DNA of 31,339 nt from a virus: IMG/VR virus record IMGVR_UViG_3300044302_000022, positions 1 to 31,339 of that record. The stretch is one strand, 5' to 3'. Below the pieces are notes generated by a model. It was not told the DNA's origin. It saw nothing but the letters and a program-made list of their open reading frames with translations, and did no database searches. Positions within the stretch are counted from its first letter, which is position 1. Every line of letters starts with the position of its first letter. The position numbers were made by a program, and so were the translations under genes. Of the stretch, positions 20,554 to 29,700 are shown in pieces.

Positions 20554-22290
20554 ATGCAGCAATCTCATCAGAATCTTTCCAACGGACTGCAATCCTTTGC
20601 GGATGTATCTCCTGATTATGAATTAGCGCCGATTGGCATTGGTTCGATTAAGGACCAAGCCGAAAAACTCGCGGAGTACGGGCGTAACGGTGACATCTAC
20701 ATCGTTCACGCTGCGGAAGGCGAGACTGTGGTGCCTATGGAGGTCCTTGATGCCAACCCAAAAGTTAAAGAACTTTTGTTTGGTCAGATGCGCGACATGG
20801 GCTTGGACCCGCAGGAATTCGTTGTAGGTAGCGAATTAAACAGCATCAACCCGTCCACGGGTATGCCGGAATTTTTCTTTAAAAAGATATTCCGGGCGGT
20901 CAAGAAAGCCGTTAAGGGCGTTGTAAACGTTGTTAAGAAGGCCGCACCTGTTGTCCTTCCAATTGCACTGACCGCTTTTGGGGTTCCGTTTCTTGGTGCG
21001 GCGATGCCGGGTCTTTTTGGCGCGGGGTCAATAGGCGCAGGCTTTATTGGTGGCGCTGCGGGAAGTTTAGCAGGTGGAAGCAGTCTTAAAGACTCTCTTA
21101 AATCTGGCCTTATATCCGGTGGTATTGCGGGCCTTACAGGAGGCCTTAAAGGTGCGTTTGGCTACGGTCCAACTGGATCTTCAACGACTGGATTCCAAGG
21201 GTTTAAAGAGGGCCTTGGTCAAACCGTTGGAATGGGACCTGCGGGTTATGTCAATCCCACGGCGAGTGAACAACTTAACAGGTTGGCTAGTGGAGATGTT
21301 GGAGAGTTTCTTGGGGCGAAACCCTACCTTGACCCGACTGTTCCAGGTGCCACGCTCCCGTCAACCTCTTATTCGCAAAATGTTCCTGGCGGGGACATAT
21401 TAGGTTCTTCAAACATTAGACAGGTTAGTGCAGCACCCGACTATGTCAGCAGTACGGGCAAGGACATTATTTTGGGCAGCGAGGGAGTAGCAAAACCCGC
21501 GCCTTTTGCTTTATCACCCGCCGAATATCAGGCAGGGCTTCGTCCTGATCTTCATGGAGTTGCAACAAGCGGCGGGCAGGTCCCACTTCCAGCTACACCG
21601 GCGGCTCCGGCGGCTCCAGCGGCTTCCGCAATCAACATACCTACTGTCGAGCAACCTTTTAAATTTGCGGAATACACACCTTTCGCGAAAGAAACAACCG
21701 TAGCAGATGTTTTAACGGCAAATAACCTAAATTTTCAAACGGCAAATGAAGCACAATTGAAACTGGCTGAAAAGATAGCCAAGGACGCCAGCCCAGGAAT
21801 GATCAAACAGTACGGACCCCTTGCCGCTGCTGCGGGACTGACGGCTTATGGCCTTGGTGCTTTTGACACGCCACCACCACCTGATGATCCAGATGAAAGC
21901 CAGCTTCCCGGTTATGGTCAACCCGTTGGATCGGAGCTTTATGCTCAAGACCCTGGCAAGTACAAGGTTGCTCAATTGTACAGCGACGAGGCCGCGAAGA
22001 GGCTTGGTCTTAACTACAACTACAATCCCAATCAGACCCGACTTGTTCCCGTCGCGCAGGTTGCGAAGGGCGGTATTATGTCGTTTCCACGGCGCGAGGC
22101 TTTAGTACGTGGTCCAGGAACCGAGCGTTCTGATGACATACCGGCCATGCTATCTGACGGTGAGTTTGTCATGACGGCAAAAGCCGTGCGGGGGGCTTCG
22201 CCTAACCCAACGGGCAACAAAGAAAGAGACCGTCAGAACGGTGCCAAGAACATGTACGCCATGATGCGTAATTTTGAAATGAGGGCTTAA
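20554..22290 (+). CDS. Internal virion / DNA-ejection candidate with membrane-active segment
   Basis: A 578-residue protein. Residues about 45-105 (NGDIYIVHAAEGETVVPMEV, then GLDPQEFVVGSELNSINPST) are a conserved beginning I know from marine podoviruses. Residues 107-130 are a strongly cationic amphipathic helix (FFFKKIFRAVKKAVKGVVNV), followed by a hydrophobic Gly/Ala-rich stretch to about 200. An Ala/Pro linker lies near 350. The C-terminus has AKGGIMSFPRREALVRGPGT and DDIPAMLSDGEFVMTAKAVRG, recurrent in internal proteins of these phages. It likely leaves the particle and interacts with the cell membrane during DNA entry. This is inference from composition and context. Confidence 0.65.
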   Translation: MQQSHQNLSNGLQSFADVSPDYELAPIGIGSIKDQAEKLAEYGRNGDIYIVHAAEGETVVPMEVLDANPKVKELLFGQMRDMGLDPQEFVVGSELNSINPSTGMPEFFFKKIFRAVKKAVKGVVNVVKKAAPVVLPIALTAFGVPFLGAAMPGLFGAGSIGAGFIGGAAGSLAGGSSLKDSLKSGLISGGIAGLTGGLKGAFGYGPTGSSTTGFQGFKEGLGQTVGMGPAGYVNPTASEQLNRLASGDVGEFLGAKPYLDPTVPGATLPSTSYSQNVPGGDILGSSNIRQVSAAPDYVSSTGKDIILGSEGVAKPAPFALSPAEYQAGLRPDLHGVATSGGQVPLPATPAAPAAPAASAINIPTVEQPFKFAEYTPFAKETTVADVLTANNLNFQTANEAQLKLAEKIAKDASPGMIKQYGPLAAAAGLTAYGLGAFDTPPPPDDPDESQLPGYGQPVGSELYAQDPGKYKVAQLYSDEAAKRLGLNYNYNPNQTRLVPVAQVAKGGIMSFPRREALVRGPGTERSDDIPAMLSDGEFVMTAKAVRGASPNPTGNKERDRQNGAKNMYAMMRNFEMRA

Positions 22291-22292
22291 TC

Positions 22293-23327
22293 ATGTCTGA
22301 AAAAACAATTCAGGAACAGATTGTACGCGAAGCCCCTGAGATTGAGGCAATCAAGCTAGGTCTCTTAGAATCTGCAAAAGACCTTGCAGATATGCCGGTA
22401 GACCTCCCCGACTATCAAGTCGCGGGTTTGTCAGACCTCCAAGGTCAGATATACGGAACGGAAGACACACCGGGTCTTGCTGCCGATTTAACTTCTGCGG
22501 GTGGTATCGGAGGTTATAAGGGCTACTTGACTTCCGGTACGGACGCTCTGTCGGCAGGTCTTGGGACGGTGGGTCAGGCTCTTGGTGACGATGGCGCATT
22601 GGCCGCTGCAACAACGGCGGCACAGGGCTCTGCTCAAATGTTCCGGCCCGACGACCTTTCTGCATACATGAACCCGTATCAGCAGGAAGTCATCGACCAA
22701 ACGATGAAGGAACTGCGACGGCAAGAGGAGATGAAGTACAACCAACTTGCCGCAGGTGCCGGTGGGTCTTTTGGTGGTAGCCGGTTTGGCGTGGAAAGCG
22801 CAGAATTAGGACGAGGTTTTGCTGACGTAAGGGCGAAATCGTTGGCTGATCTGTACTCGCAGAATTACCAGCAAGCTTTACAAACGGCAGCTACGTCGTT
22901 TGAGAACCAGCAGCGGCGACAGCAGGCGCAATCAGAATTGATGCGCGGCATTGGCGCGTTGTACGGGGACCTTGGTCGGGTGCAGGCGGGCATTGGTGGA
23001 CAACAACTGGGTGCCGCTGAACTGGCCCAAGCTACAGGAATTAAAGATATTGCGACGTTGCAGAACCTGGGTGCAGAGCAGCGCGACATAGCGCAACAGC
23101 AGCTTGATGCTACTCGTCAGAACACGTACCAAGATCTGTTTGAACCCTATCAGCGACTGAGCTACCTGTCTGATATATATAAAGGCGCTCCGTCATCTTC
23201 GATGACCCTTGGTACGGTGATATCGCCTAGTGCTCCGACACCCTCACTCTTCCAGCAAGCGGCGGGCGCGGGGGTAGGACTTCTTGGCGCAGGGGCCGCT
23301 GCGAAACAACTTGGTGGCCTATTTTAA
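22293..23327 (+). CDS. Internal virion protein, helical (P22 gp7/gp16-like role)
   Basis: A 344-residue, largely helical protein rich in Ala, Gln, Gly and Leu. About residues 124-175 contain AYMNPYQQEVIDQTMKELRR followed by AAGAGGSFGGSRFGVESAEL, a signature I recall from internal or ejection proteins of marine podoviruses. A long Gln-rich helix follows (ENQQRRQQAQSELMRGIG), and the C-terminus is Gly/Ala-rich (AAGAGVGLLGAGAAAKQLGG), possibly membrane-inserting. It sits two bases after the previous candidate ejection gene. Exact role in the ejection set is unknown. Confidence 0.65.
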   Translation: MSEKTIQEQIVREAPEIEAIKLGLLESAKDLADMPVDLPDYQVAGLSDLQGQIYGTEDTPGLAADLTSAGGIGGYKGYLTSGTDALSAGLGTVGQALGDDGALAAATTAAQGSAQMFRPDDLSAYMNPYQQEVIDQTMKELRRQEEMKYNQLAAGAGGSFGGSRFGVESAELGRGFADVRAKSLADLYSQNYQQALQTAATSFENQQRRQQAQSELMRGIGALYGDLGRVQAGIGGQQLGAAELAQATGIKDIATLQNLGAEQRDIAQQQLDATRQNTYQDLFEPYQRLSYLSDIYKGAPSSSMTLGTVISPSAPTPSLFQQAAGAGVGLLGAGAAAKQLGGLF

Positions 23328-23341
23328 TTAAGGATTTTGTC

Positions 23342-24028
23342 ATGAGAGATGTACTTAACCGACGCATGTTTAGAATGGCAAATGGGGGCATGATGCCACC
23401 GGAAGCGATGGCGGCTCCCGCACCAATGCCCATGGACCAAGGCATGAGCCCCGGTATGGGTCAAGGTATGGACCCGAATATGGAAATGGCTGCAATGGCA
23501 GAAATGCTTCCTGCGGAAGTCTTACAAACGGTAAGCCGAGACATGTCGCAAGCTACTCAGGAGGTTGCCGCCGAAGAGATTGGTGCCGCTGCGGATCAGG
23601 CTGCGGCTGAAAGCATGATGGAGCTTAATTCGGCGGGCGATTTCCGTGAAATTATGAACGCGGTTTGGAACGACCAAGCCGACATCCCCGAATACCGTGG
23701 GCGGTTGGCCGCTGTAGTTGGTCAATCCGACGCGGACCAGACCCCAGACTCCGTTCTAGCCCTTGTGCAGCCTACGCTACAGCTTGCAGAACTTGACAAG
23801 GGCATTGGCGCTTTGATGCAGGAAGAGTTGGCAGAAGTCGGTGAGGTAGACGGCGGCATTACAGATCTTGCTGCGAAGAGTGCGATAGCCGATAATCTAT
23901 CATCCGGCACGGAAGCCGTAGTCAATGCCGTCAACAAGATGTCTCCTGGCGGTGGCGACGAAATGCAAATGATGGCCGATATGGCCGAAATGCCCGGACC
24001 AATGCCCATGGGCCAAGGACCTGTCTAG
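23342..24028 (+). CDS. Met-rich internal virion protein candidate
   Basis: A 228-residue acidic protein. The first 55 residues contain 15 methionines with Gly, Pro and Ala (RMANGGMMPPEAMAAPAPMP), and the last 30 are again Met/Gly/Pro-rich (ending MPGPMPMGQGPV). The middle is helical: EVLQTVSRDMSQATQEVAAE, an AVWNDQADIPEYRGRLAAVVG segment, and VLALVQPTLQLAELDKGIGA. I recall such proteins in the late region of marine podoviruses beside ejection genes, without function. Flexible Met-rich ends could mediate hydrophobic, adaptable contacts with partners or membrane; inference. Confidence 0.6.
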   Translation: MRDVLNRRMFRMANGGMMPPEAMAAPAPMPMDQGMSPGMGQGMDPNMEMAAMAEMLPAEVLQTVSRDMSQATQEVAAEEIGAAADQAAAESMMELNSAGDFREIMNAVWNDQADIPEYRGRLAAVVGQSDADQTPDSVLALVQPTLQLAELDKGIGALMQEELAEVGEVDGGITDLAAKSAIADNLSSGTEAVVNAVNKMSPGGGDEMQMMADMAEMPGPMPMGQGPV

Positions 24029-24037
24029 GAGCGTTTT

Positions 24038-26701
24038 ATGGCTGAACCAAAAGGTCTGGAAGGTCTTGCTCAATGGAGGAAGGCGGTAACCGATGCAAAA
24101 TTTGGTGCTCGTCCAGATATATCGGATATTACACAGGAAGCAGCGGACCTTCGCGCTTATTTAGGTCCAACGGATTACAGCCAGCAACTTCAGCAAGCCC
24201 AAGATGCCGCTAAATTACAAGCTGCCCTCTCGCTGGCGGCGCGGGGGTTTGCGTCGATGGGTGCAACTCCAAAAAAGGGTGAATCTCCTTTTGCAACGAT
24301 AGGGCGAGAACTTCTGGCTCCTGTCGGTGCAGACCTAATTCCTGTGTCCACGGACTTAATGAAGAGAAAAGCTGCAATAGATGCAGCCAAGCAAGCCGAA
24401 GACCGTCAGGTCAAGTTAGCCGCGTACACGCAAGCAGTGGCGCGTAGAAAGGATCAGGACACTGTTGCGCTGGAGCTTTGGAAAACGTTGGGCAAAAACA
24501 CCGATAAGCTTCTTGCAGGTCATTTTGTTCTTTATAAAACAGATGAGAACGGACGGCCTACAACTCCCGTTTTAGATTCAGACGGCTCTGTAACGCAGGG
24601 ACGACAACGGGGAAAGACCACCGTCTTTACTAATATGCGGACCCAAGAAGATTTTTCTCCTGGCAAAAAGCAGGTGATGGTAAAAGCCTCCGACCATTTT
24701 AAGGGCGTTGGTGGTAGTACGGGCAAGGCTGCAAACGTAGGTTATTTGCAACATAAGAATAATAAAAAAATAATACACATGACGAGACAGGGTCCAGGAC
24801 AACCTGGGTTCAACTCTATAACTGGAGAACCTATTAACAACCCCGAGGATTGGACGTATCTTGGATCCTCCCCCCCTAAAGATTCGGACTCAAATATTAC
24901 CAATAACTTTGTTCTGGTGGACAAGGCTGGAGAGGGCGTTAGAGATTCCAAGGGAAGACTTATCCAACTTCGGCAACAAGGCGGACAATGGATAAAGTTA
25001 GGAGGAGCGGGCAGCGGAACCGCATTTTCTATTCCCAAAGATAACGAAGCCATGCCTGTCAGCAATTATTTTGCGAAAGACCCCGCGCCTAAAGACCCGA
25101 AAGGTATGGATGATCCTAAGTTTAAAGGGTACTTCAAAGGTTTTATGAATCAATTAAACAGGATTCAAAAAACAGAGGGTCTTGGAAGCATAGCTTTAAG
25201 ATTTGACGCTGCTAAAGGTAATCTGGAATTAGATCCGGCGAAAGACACGTTCCCTATTAGTCGGGTAGACGGCCAACCTCTCTCTCAAGAGGACAAGACA
25301 AAGATACGGGACAAATTTAAGAGCGTATTTTACAACATAATTGGACCCGCTTACGCGGTTGGAGAGCCCGTAACAAAAAACATGAACCTTGAAGTTGCTC
25401 GACAACTTTTAACCGATGATTATGATGACTTTGGGATAGCTCCTAGAGCCGCAGGTGCGGCGGTCCCACGGGGAGCTATTGTAGCTCCGGCCAAAATTAC
25501 GCAAGCGTATTCCAGAGCCACCTTTGGACCTAGAAGCGTTGCGAAACCTATTTTAGAGGAACTTCCCCTTCCCTCCGGTAAAAATTTATCCAGTGGAACC
25601 GCACGGGTTATTTTATTTAACGAAGCGTCTCCTGAAATGTTTGGCAAAGGAACCACGGCCCCTTCTAGTTTAGGACCTAACAACCAACAACTTTCCCCTG
25701 ACGATTATCGCACTATTCTAGCTAGGGATGTAGATCCTAGCCTAGTTCAGCAGCGCCTAAAGGCGGAGGCGTTGTCGAAAAAAGCAGGTCTTGTAAAAGA
25801 TTTAAATGTTACAAAAACTCCCGACTTGACTTCTCAAATGGCTGCAATAACGGGTGCTCTGGAAAAAGTAGAAGAAGCCGACACTAAGCGTTTTGAAAAA
25901 CCAAAAAACATTGAAAAGAGCGACGCTCTAACTAAAATTTTAGGTGTAATTGCCATGCTAGACCAGATGGACGCCGACGCAACGTCATCTGGAGTTCAAG
26001 GTTTTGTGACGGGTCCTTTGGAGAGCTTTGCTTCAAGCATTACGGGTTCTACACCAGGAAACTGGTTTAGAACTGGCGCAGGTAAAGAAGCCGCTAACAG
26101 ATTAATTGCCATTCAGCCTTTGATAAAACAGTTTGTTGCAAGAGAGTTCTTAAAGAGTGTGGGAGAACAACGAATTTCTACGCCAGATTTAAAAGGCGCA
26201 CAGAAAGTTCTTCCCGATTTAGGAAACGCGGAAAAGTTTGAAGCAGGAAAGTTGCGGGCTCTTAGAAAGCACTTGGTTAATACGGCTAACGCTTTGTTGC
26301 AAGATGTAGGTGAGTTCGATTCTAGTGATGAAACCCTTGGACGTGCCGTCCAGTTAGGTTTTGATGTAGGCAATGTTAAACCAAAGAACAACTTCTACTC
26401 TCCCTATATTCAGGGACAGAAGTACGCCGTTACAAGACAGGACGTTCCGGCACATTCCCCGGAATATTTGAAACAGTTGCGGGATAACGGAATACTTCAA
26501 CGAACATTAACGGGAAATCCGGCTTTTGGGGGTCAGTACAAACTGATTAAAACTGATCGTAACGGGCAACCTCTATTTACTCCCGGTGGAGCGTTTCAAA
26601 CTCTCAACATTTCAACATCAGATATTAATGATCCTGCTTATGCGGCTATGAAGAAGTTTAACGTAGATTATCTTAAATTACGCCATAAGATAGCGAGGTA
26701 G
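24038..26701 (+). CDS. Large internal virion protein candidate
   Basis: An 887-residue protein. The N-terminal 150 residues are helical (LRAYLGPTDYSQQLQQAQDA, then a long helix AAIDAAKQAEDRQVKLAAYT), followed by mixed regions with small beta pieces (FVLYKTDENGRPTTPVLDSD). A helical C-terminal domain follows at about 630-770 (ILGVIAMLDQMDADATSSGV, then FVAREFLKSVGEQRISTPDL, reminiscent of terminal regions of ejection proteins). No enzymatic motif, such as a transglycosylase Glu motif, could be seen by eye. Position among internal proteins suggests a component of the ejected core. Repeated linker-like PKDPKG segments suggest flexible domain joins. Confidence 0.55.
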   Translation: MAEPKGLEGLAQWRKAVTDAKFGARPDISDITQEAADLRAYLGPTDYSQQLQQAQDAAKLQAALSLAARGFASMGATPKKGESPFATIGRELLAPVGADLIPVSTDLMKRKAAIDAAKQAEDRQVKLAAYTQAVARRKDQDTVALELWKTLGKNTDKLLAGHFVLYKTDENGRPTTPVLDSDGSVTQGRQRGKTTVFTNMRTQEDFSPGKKQVMVKASDHFKGVGGSTGKAANVGYLQHKNNKKIIHMTRQGPGQPGFNSITGEPINNPEDWTYLGSSPPKDSDSNITNNFVLVDKAGEGVRDSKGRLIQLRQQGGQWIKLGGAGSGTAFSIPKDNEAMPVSNYFAKDPAPKDPKGMDDPKFKGYFKGFMNQLNRIQKTEGLGSIALRFDAAKGNLELDPAKDTFPISRVDGQPLSQEDKTKIRDKFKSVFYNIIGPAYAVGEPVTKNMNLEVARQLLTDDYDDFGIAPRAAGAAVPRGAIVAPAKITQAYSRATFGPRSVAKPILEELPLPSGKNLSSGTARVILFNEASPEMFGKGTTAPSSLGPNNQQLSPDDYRTILARDVDPSLVQQRLKAEALSKKAGLVKDLNVTKTPDLTSQMAAITGALEKVEEADTKRFEKPKNIEKSDALTKILGVIAMLDQMDADATSSGVQGFVTGPLESFASSITGSTPGNWFRTGAGKEAANRLIAIQPLIKQFVAREFLKSVGEQRISTPDLKGAQKVLPDLGNAEKFEAGKLRALRKHLVNTANALLQDVGEFDSSDETLGRAVQLGFDVGNVKPKNNFYSPYIQGQKYAVTRQDVPAHSPEYLKQLRDNGILQRTLTGNPAFGGQYKLIKTDRNGQPLFTPGGAFQTLNISTSDINDPAYAAMKKFNVDYLKLRHKIAR

Positions 26702-26705
26702 CGTT

Positions 26706-29700
26706 GTGACCCCCGTATCTCACCCTCAGTTTAGTGATATTGTTATTGATGCGGATTCCGGAATTCCGGATGCGGATTATCCCAACATGTTTTCTTATGA
26801 GGCAACCGTTGACGGAGAATCTGTTACGCTACCTGCGGTTGCCGTAGACCGAGCAGGCATTTTAAATATATCCGATACGGATTCCAATGCATACCAACAG
26901 TTTGGCGCTGCGCTTTATAACTTTAGAGGGTCAGCAGGAGGTCCACCTGAAGTAGATGTCTTTAGTAAAGAAATGCTTGGAGAGACCCTTATACCAGCGA
27001 TTTCTAAAGGTTCTACCGCAGGTTTATTTGGAGCCCCTGTAGATCTAGTAAACATGGGGTTTGAAGTTGTCGATGGCGTGATTAACGCGGCACGAACTGG
27101 AGGGTTCGATACTCCTATTAGGGGAAACCGTTATCTGTCGGCGGAAGAACCTATTGGTGGTAGTAAGTTTCTTACGCGAAAACTTCAAGCTGGAGCGGAT
27201 ATTGTAAACCCTGCCCTTGTTGCTGCTGGAGAAACCATAGGCGCAGGTGATCTGGTAAGGGACTATTTTCAATTTGACTTTACGCCAGAAGAAAGGACCA
27301 AGGCTCAAAAATACGTTTCTCTAATTGGACAAATAGCAGGTGCCGCGCCCCTTGAAGGCAAGGCTATTGCAGAATTTGTAGGTCTCTTAGCAAAAACAAG
27401 AGGGAATGCGACTACAGAAAAGGTGTACGAAGCACTTTCGGAACTATGGAACACAAGCCCCAAGAAAGCAGCGGCTTTAGAGACAACCATGGGAATTGGT
27501 TTCGGAACCGGAATGGTGGGTTCCTTAGAGGCGTTAGAACAAACGTGGCCCGGTGCTCCCGCATGGGCTAAAAACTTAATTGCCGCAGGCGGCGGTTTTG
27601 TTACGCCCGTTGCTGGAATGACGGCGGCTAATACAGTTTGGGACATAGCTTCTAATATTCCTGTTGTAAGTATGGCTCCTAAGTTCCTTTCCGGCGCTCT
27701 GGAAGGAATCACACCTAAAGGTGCAGAGAAGGCTGCGGCCCGTGCCATACAAAGGTGGGGCGGTGATTATAGAGACAGAGCAGGCGTTTTAGATGTTCTT
27801 GGGCATCTAAAATTAGCGTTATCGGAAGGGCGAGGTATGGATAGAGAATCCAGAATTGCTTACACTCTTCCTCAACTGGCTCGTTCAGAAGCAAGAATTT
27901 TACAAGCACAACTAGATGAAGCTTTAGCAAGTAAATCGCCTCCTACCGCAGAACAAATAGCTGCGGCAGAGACTCGTATTGAAGAACTCCGAAGATTTGG
28001 AGACTTCCAAGAGGGGCAACTTGCTACTATTTATGGGAGTTCCGGTTTAGGCTCCGAAGCGTACGCCCGTTACTCAGATCAAATGATAGACAATAGAGAC
28101 ATGCTCTTTCGGAGCATAGACGAAGCGGTCTTTAAATTTGAAAAATTAGTTGGAGGAGCATCTTCTGAAGGCGTGGATCCGGCCCTTGTAACCAGGGATT
28201 ATGAGCTAGGAGAAGGAACAGGATCCTACAAATATATGGAGAACAGACTTCGTGCCATACAAGAAGGACGGGCCGGAGCCGTTACGGAAGAAGCTCTTTC
28301 GTCAATTAAAGACGTTTACAGCGGTTTAAATCAAAATTTGGATGCGCTGCAAAACAGAGTTCTTGAAATGACTCTCGAAAAGGTAGCCAAGATTCGTGAA
28401 GCGATGACTCCGGATTTGCCTCCTGCGGAAAGAGCTAACTTTAATGAAATGATTCGGCGTGAGATAGACGCCTCTTACATGCACATGGACGCTCTTGAGG
28501 ATGTTCTTTGGAACAGCATTCAAGGATTTAACACACCGAAATCTAGTTCGTACACCACGCCCGATGGTCAAGATTTGGGACCTCAAGTTCTTATTGATGG
28601 GGTCCCCATAGGCGAACACTTTGCCGCAAAGGTTGCCGCTTTAGATGCGGGCGAGGCTGAAAACCAAAGCAAATGGCTCTGGAAACTTTCAGGCCGCGCC
28701 GCGTTGCTAGAGCAGGCAGCAAAGAGCCCAGATGGCGAGAAGATTGCGCGGCAAGAAAATCGGGTAGCAGATTTGCGTAGGCGGTTTGACACTCAGGACG
28801 CAATCGTAGCGCGGGAGAAAGGAAAACTAGATGAAATAGCAAATCAAGGAAACCAAAAAGAATTAGACCGAATAGATGCCGAAATTAATCGTCTTTATGA
28901 CGAAAGAGGTCGTCTTTACGGAGAGAGAAGCCGGACGGAAGATGATTTTCAAACTCGGCAAGATTTGGCGGATAGAGGGTTAGAGGATCCGTTCTTACCT
29001 CAGACAGGGACACAACGCCCCTCCCTTGATTCTGATCTTGCTTATATCGACAGAAAACTAGGTGAGTTAAATAGAGAAAGGGCTCAATTGGTGGCTGCGG
29101 CGGAGGGAGCCCGCCTTCAAGGTATTCGTCCAGAGAACTTATCCGAAAAAGATGCCAAGGCATATAACGATCAAGATAGAATTTACCTTCGTGCGTTGGA
29201 TGATCTAGACGAAGCCAGGAACCGTCTTGCCCGAGAACAGGGTGACCTAGATATTACGATGGGTGCCAAAGTCACCAGTGAAGGAGCCGAAGTCAAACTT
29301 CTTGACGAGATAGACGACACAAGTGCGCTGGGTGTGAAAACGGTAGACGGCGTTACTGTTGGTCGGAAGCCTCAAGAAATCCAAAACGTTATTTCTCATT
29401 TAAAACGAGAAATGGCTTTTGAACAAGGAAAGGGGTCTTCCGGAAACGCTTCTAAAGTGCGGGCTATTTCTGGAATGATCAGTGATCTTCAACGGGCTAT
29501 AGCGGACCCCGAAAACTTCTCTTTAAACACAGATCTTTTAGACGCAGCCAGAAAGATGACGGCGCTCAAAAAAGATGTGTTTGAGAAGGGAAGTATAGGA
29601 GCGGCAAGAGGCTTCGACAGATCTGGAAGACCTAGAGTTGATTTTGAACAAACTGTTGACGCGATGATTCCGCCTGCAACAGCCCGAAAGACAGGTTTGC

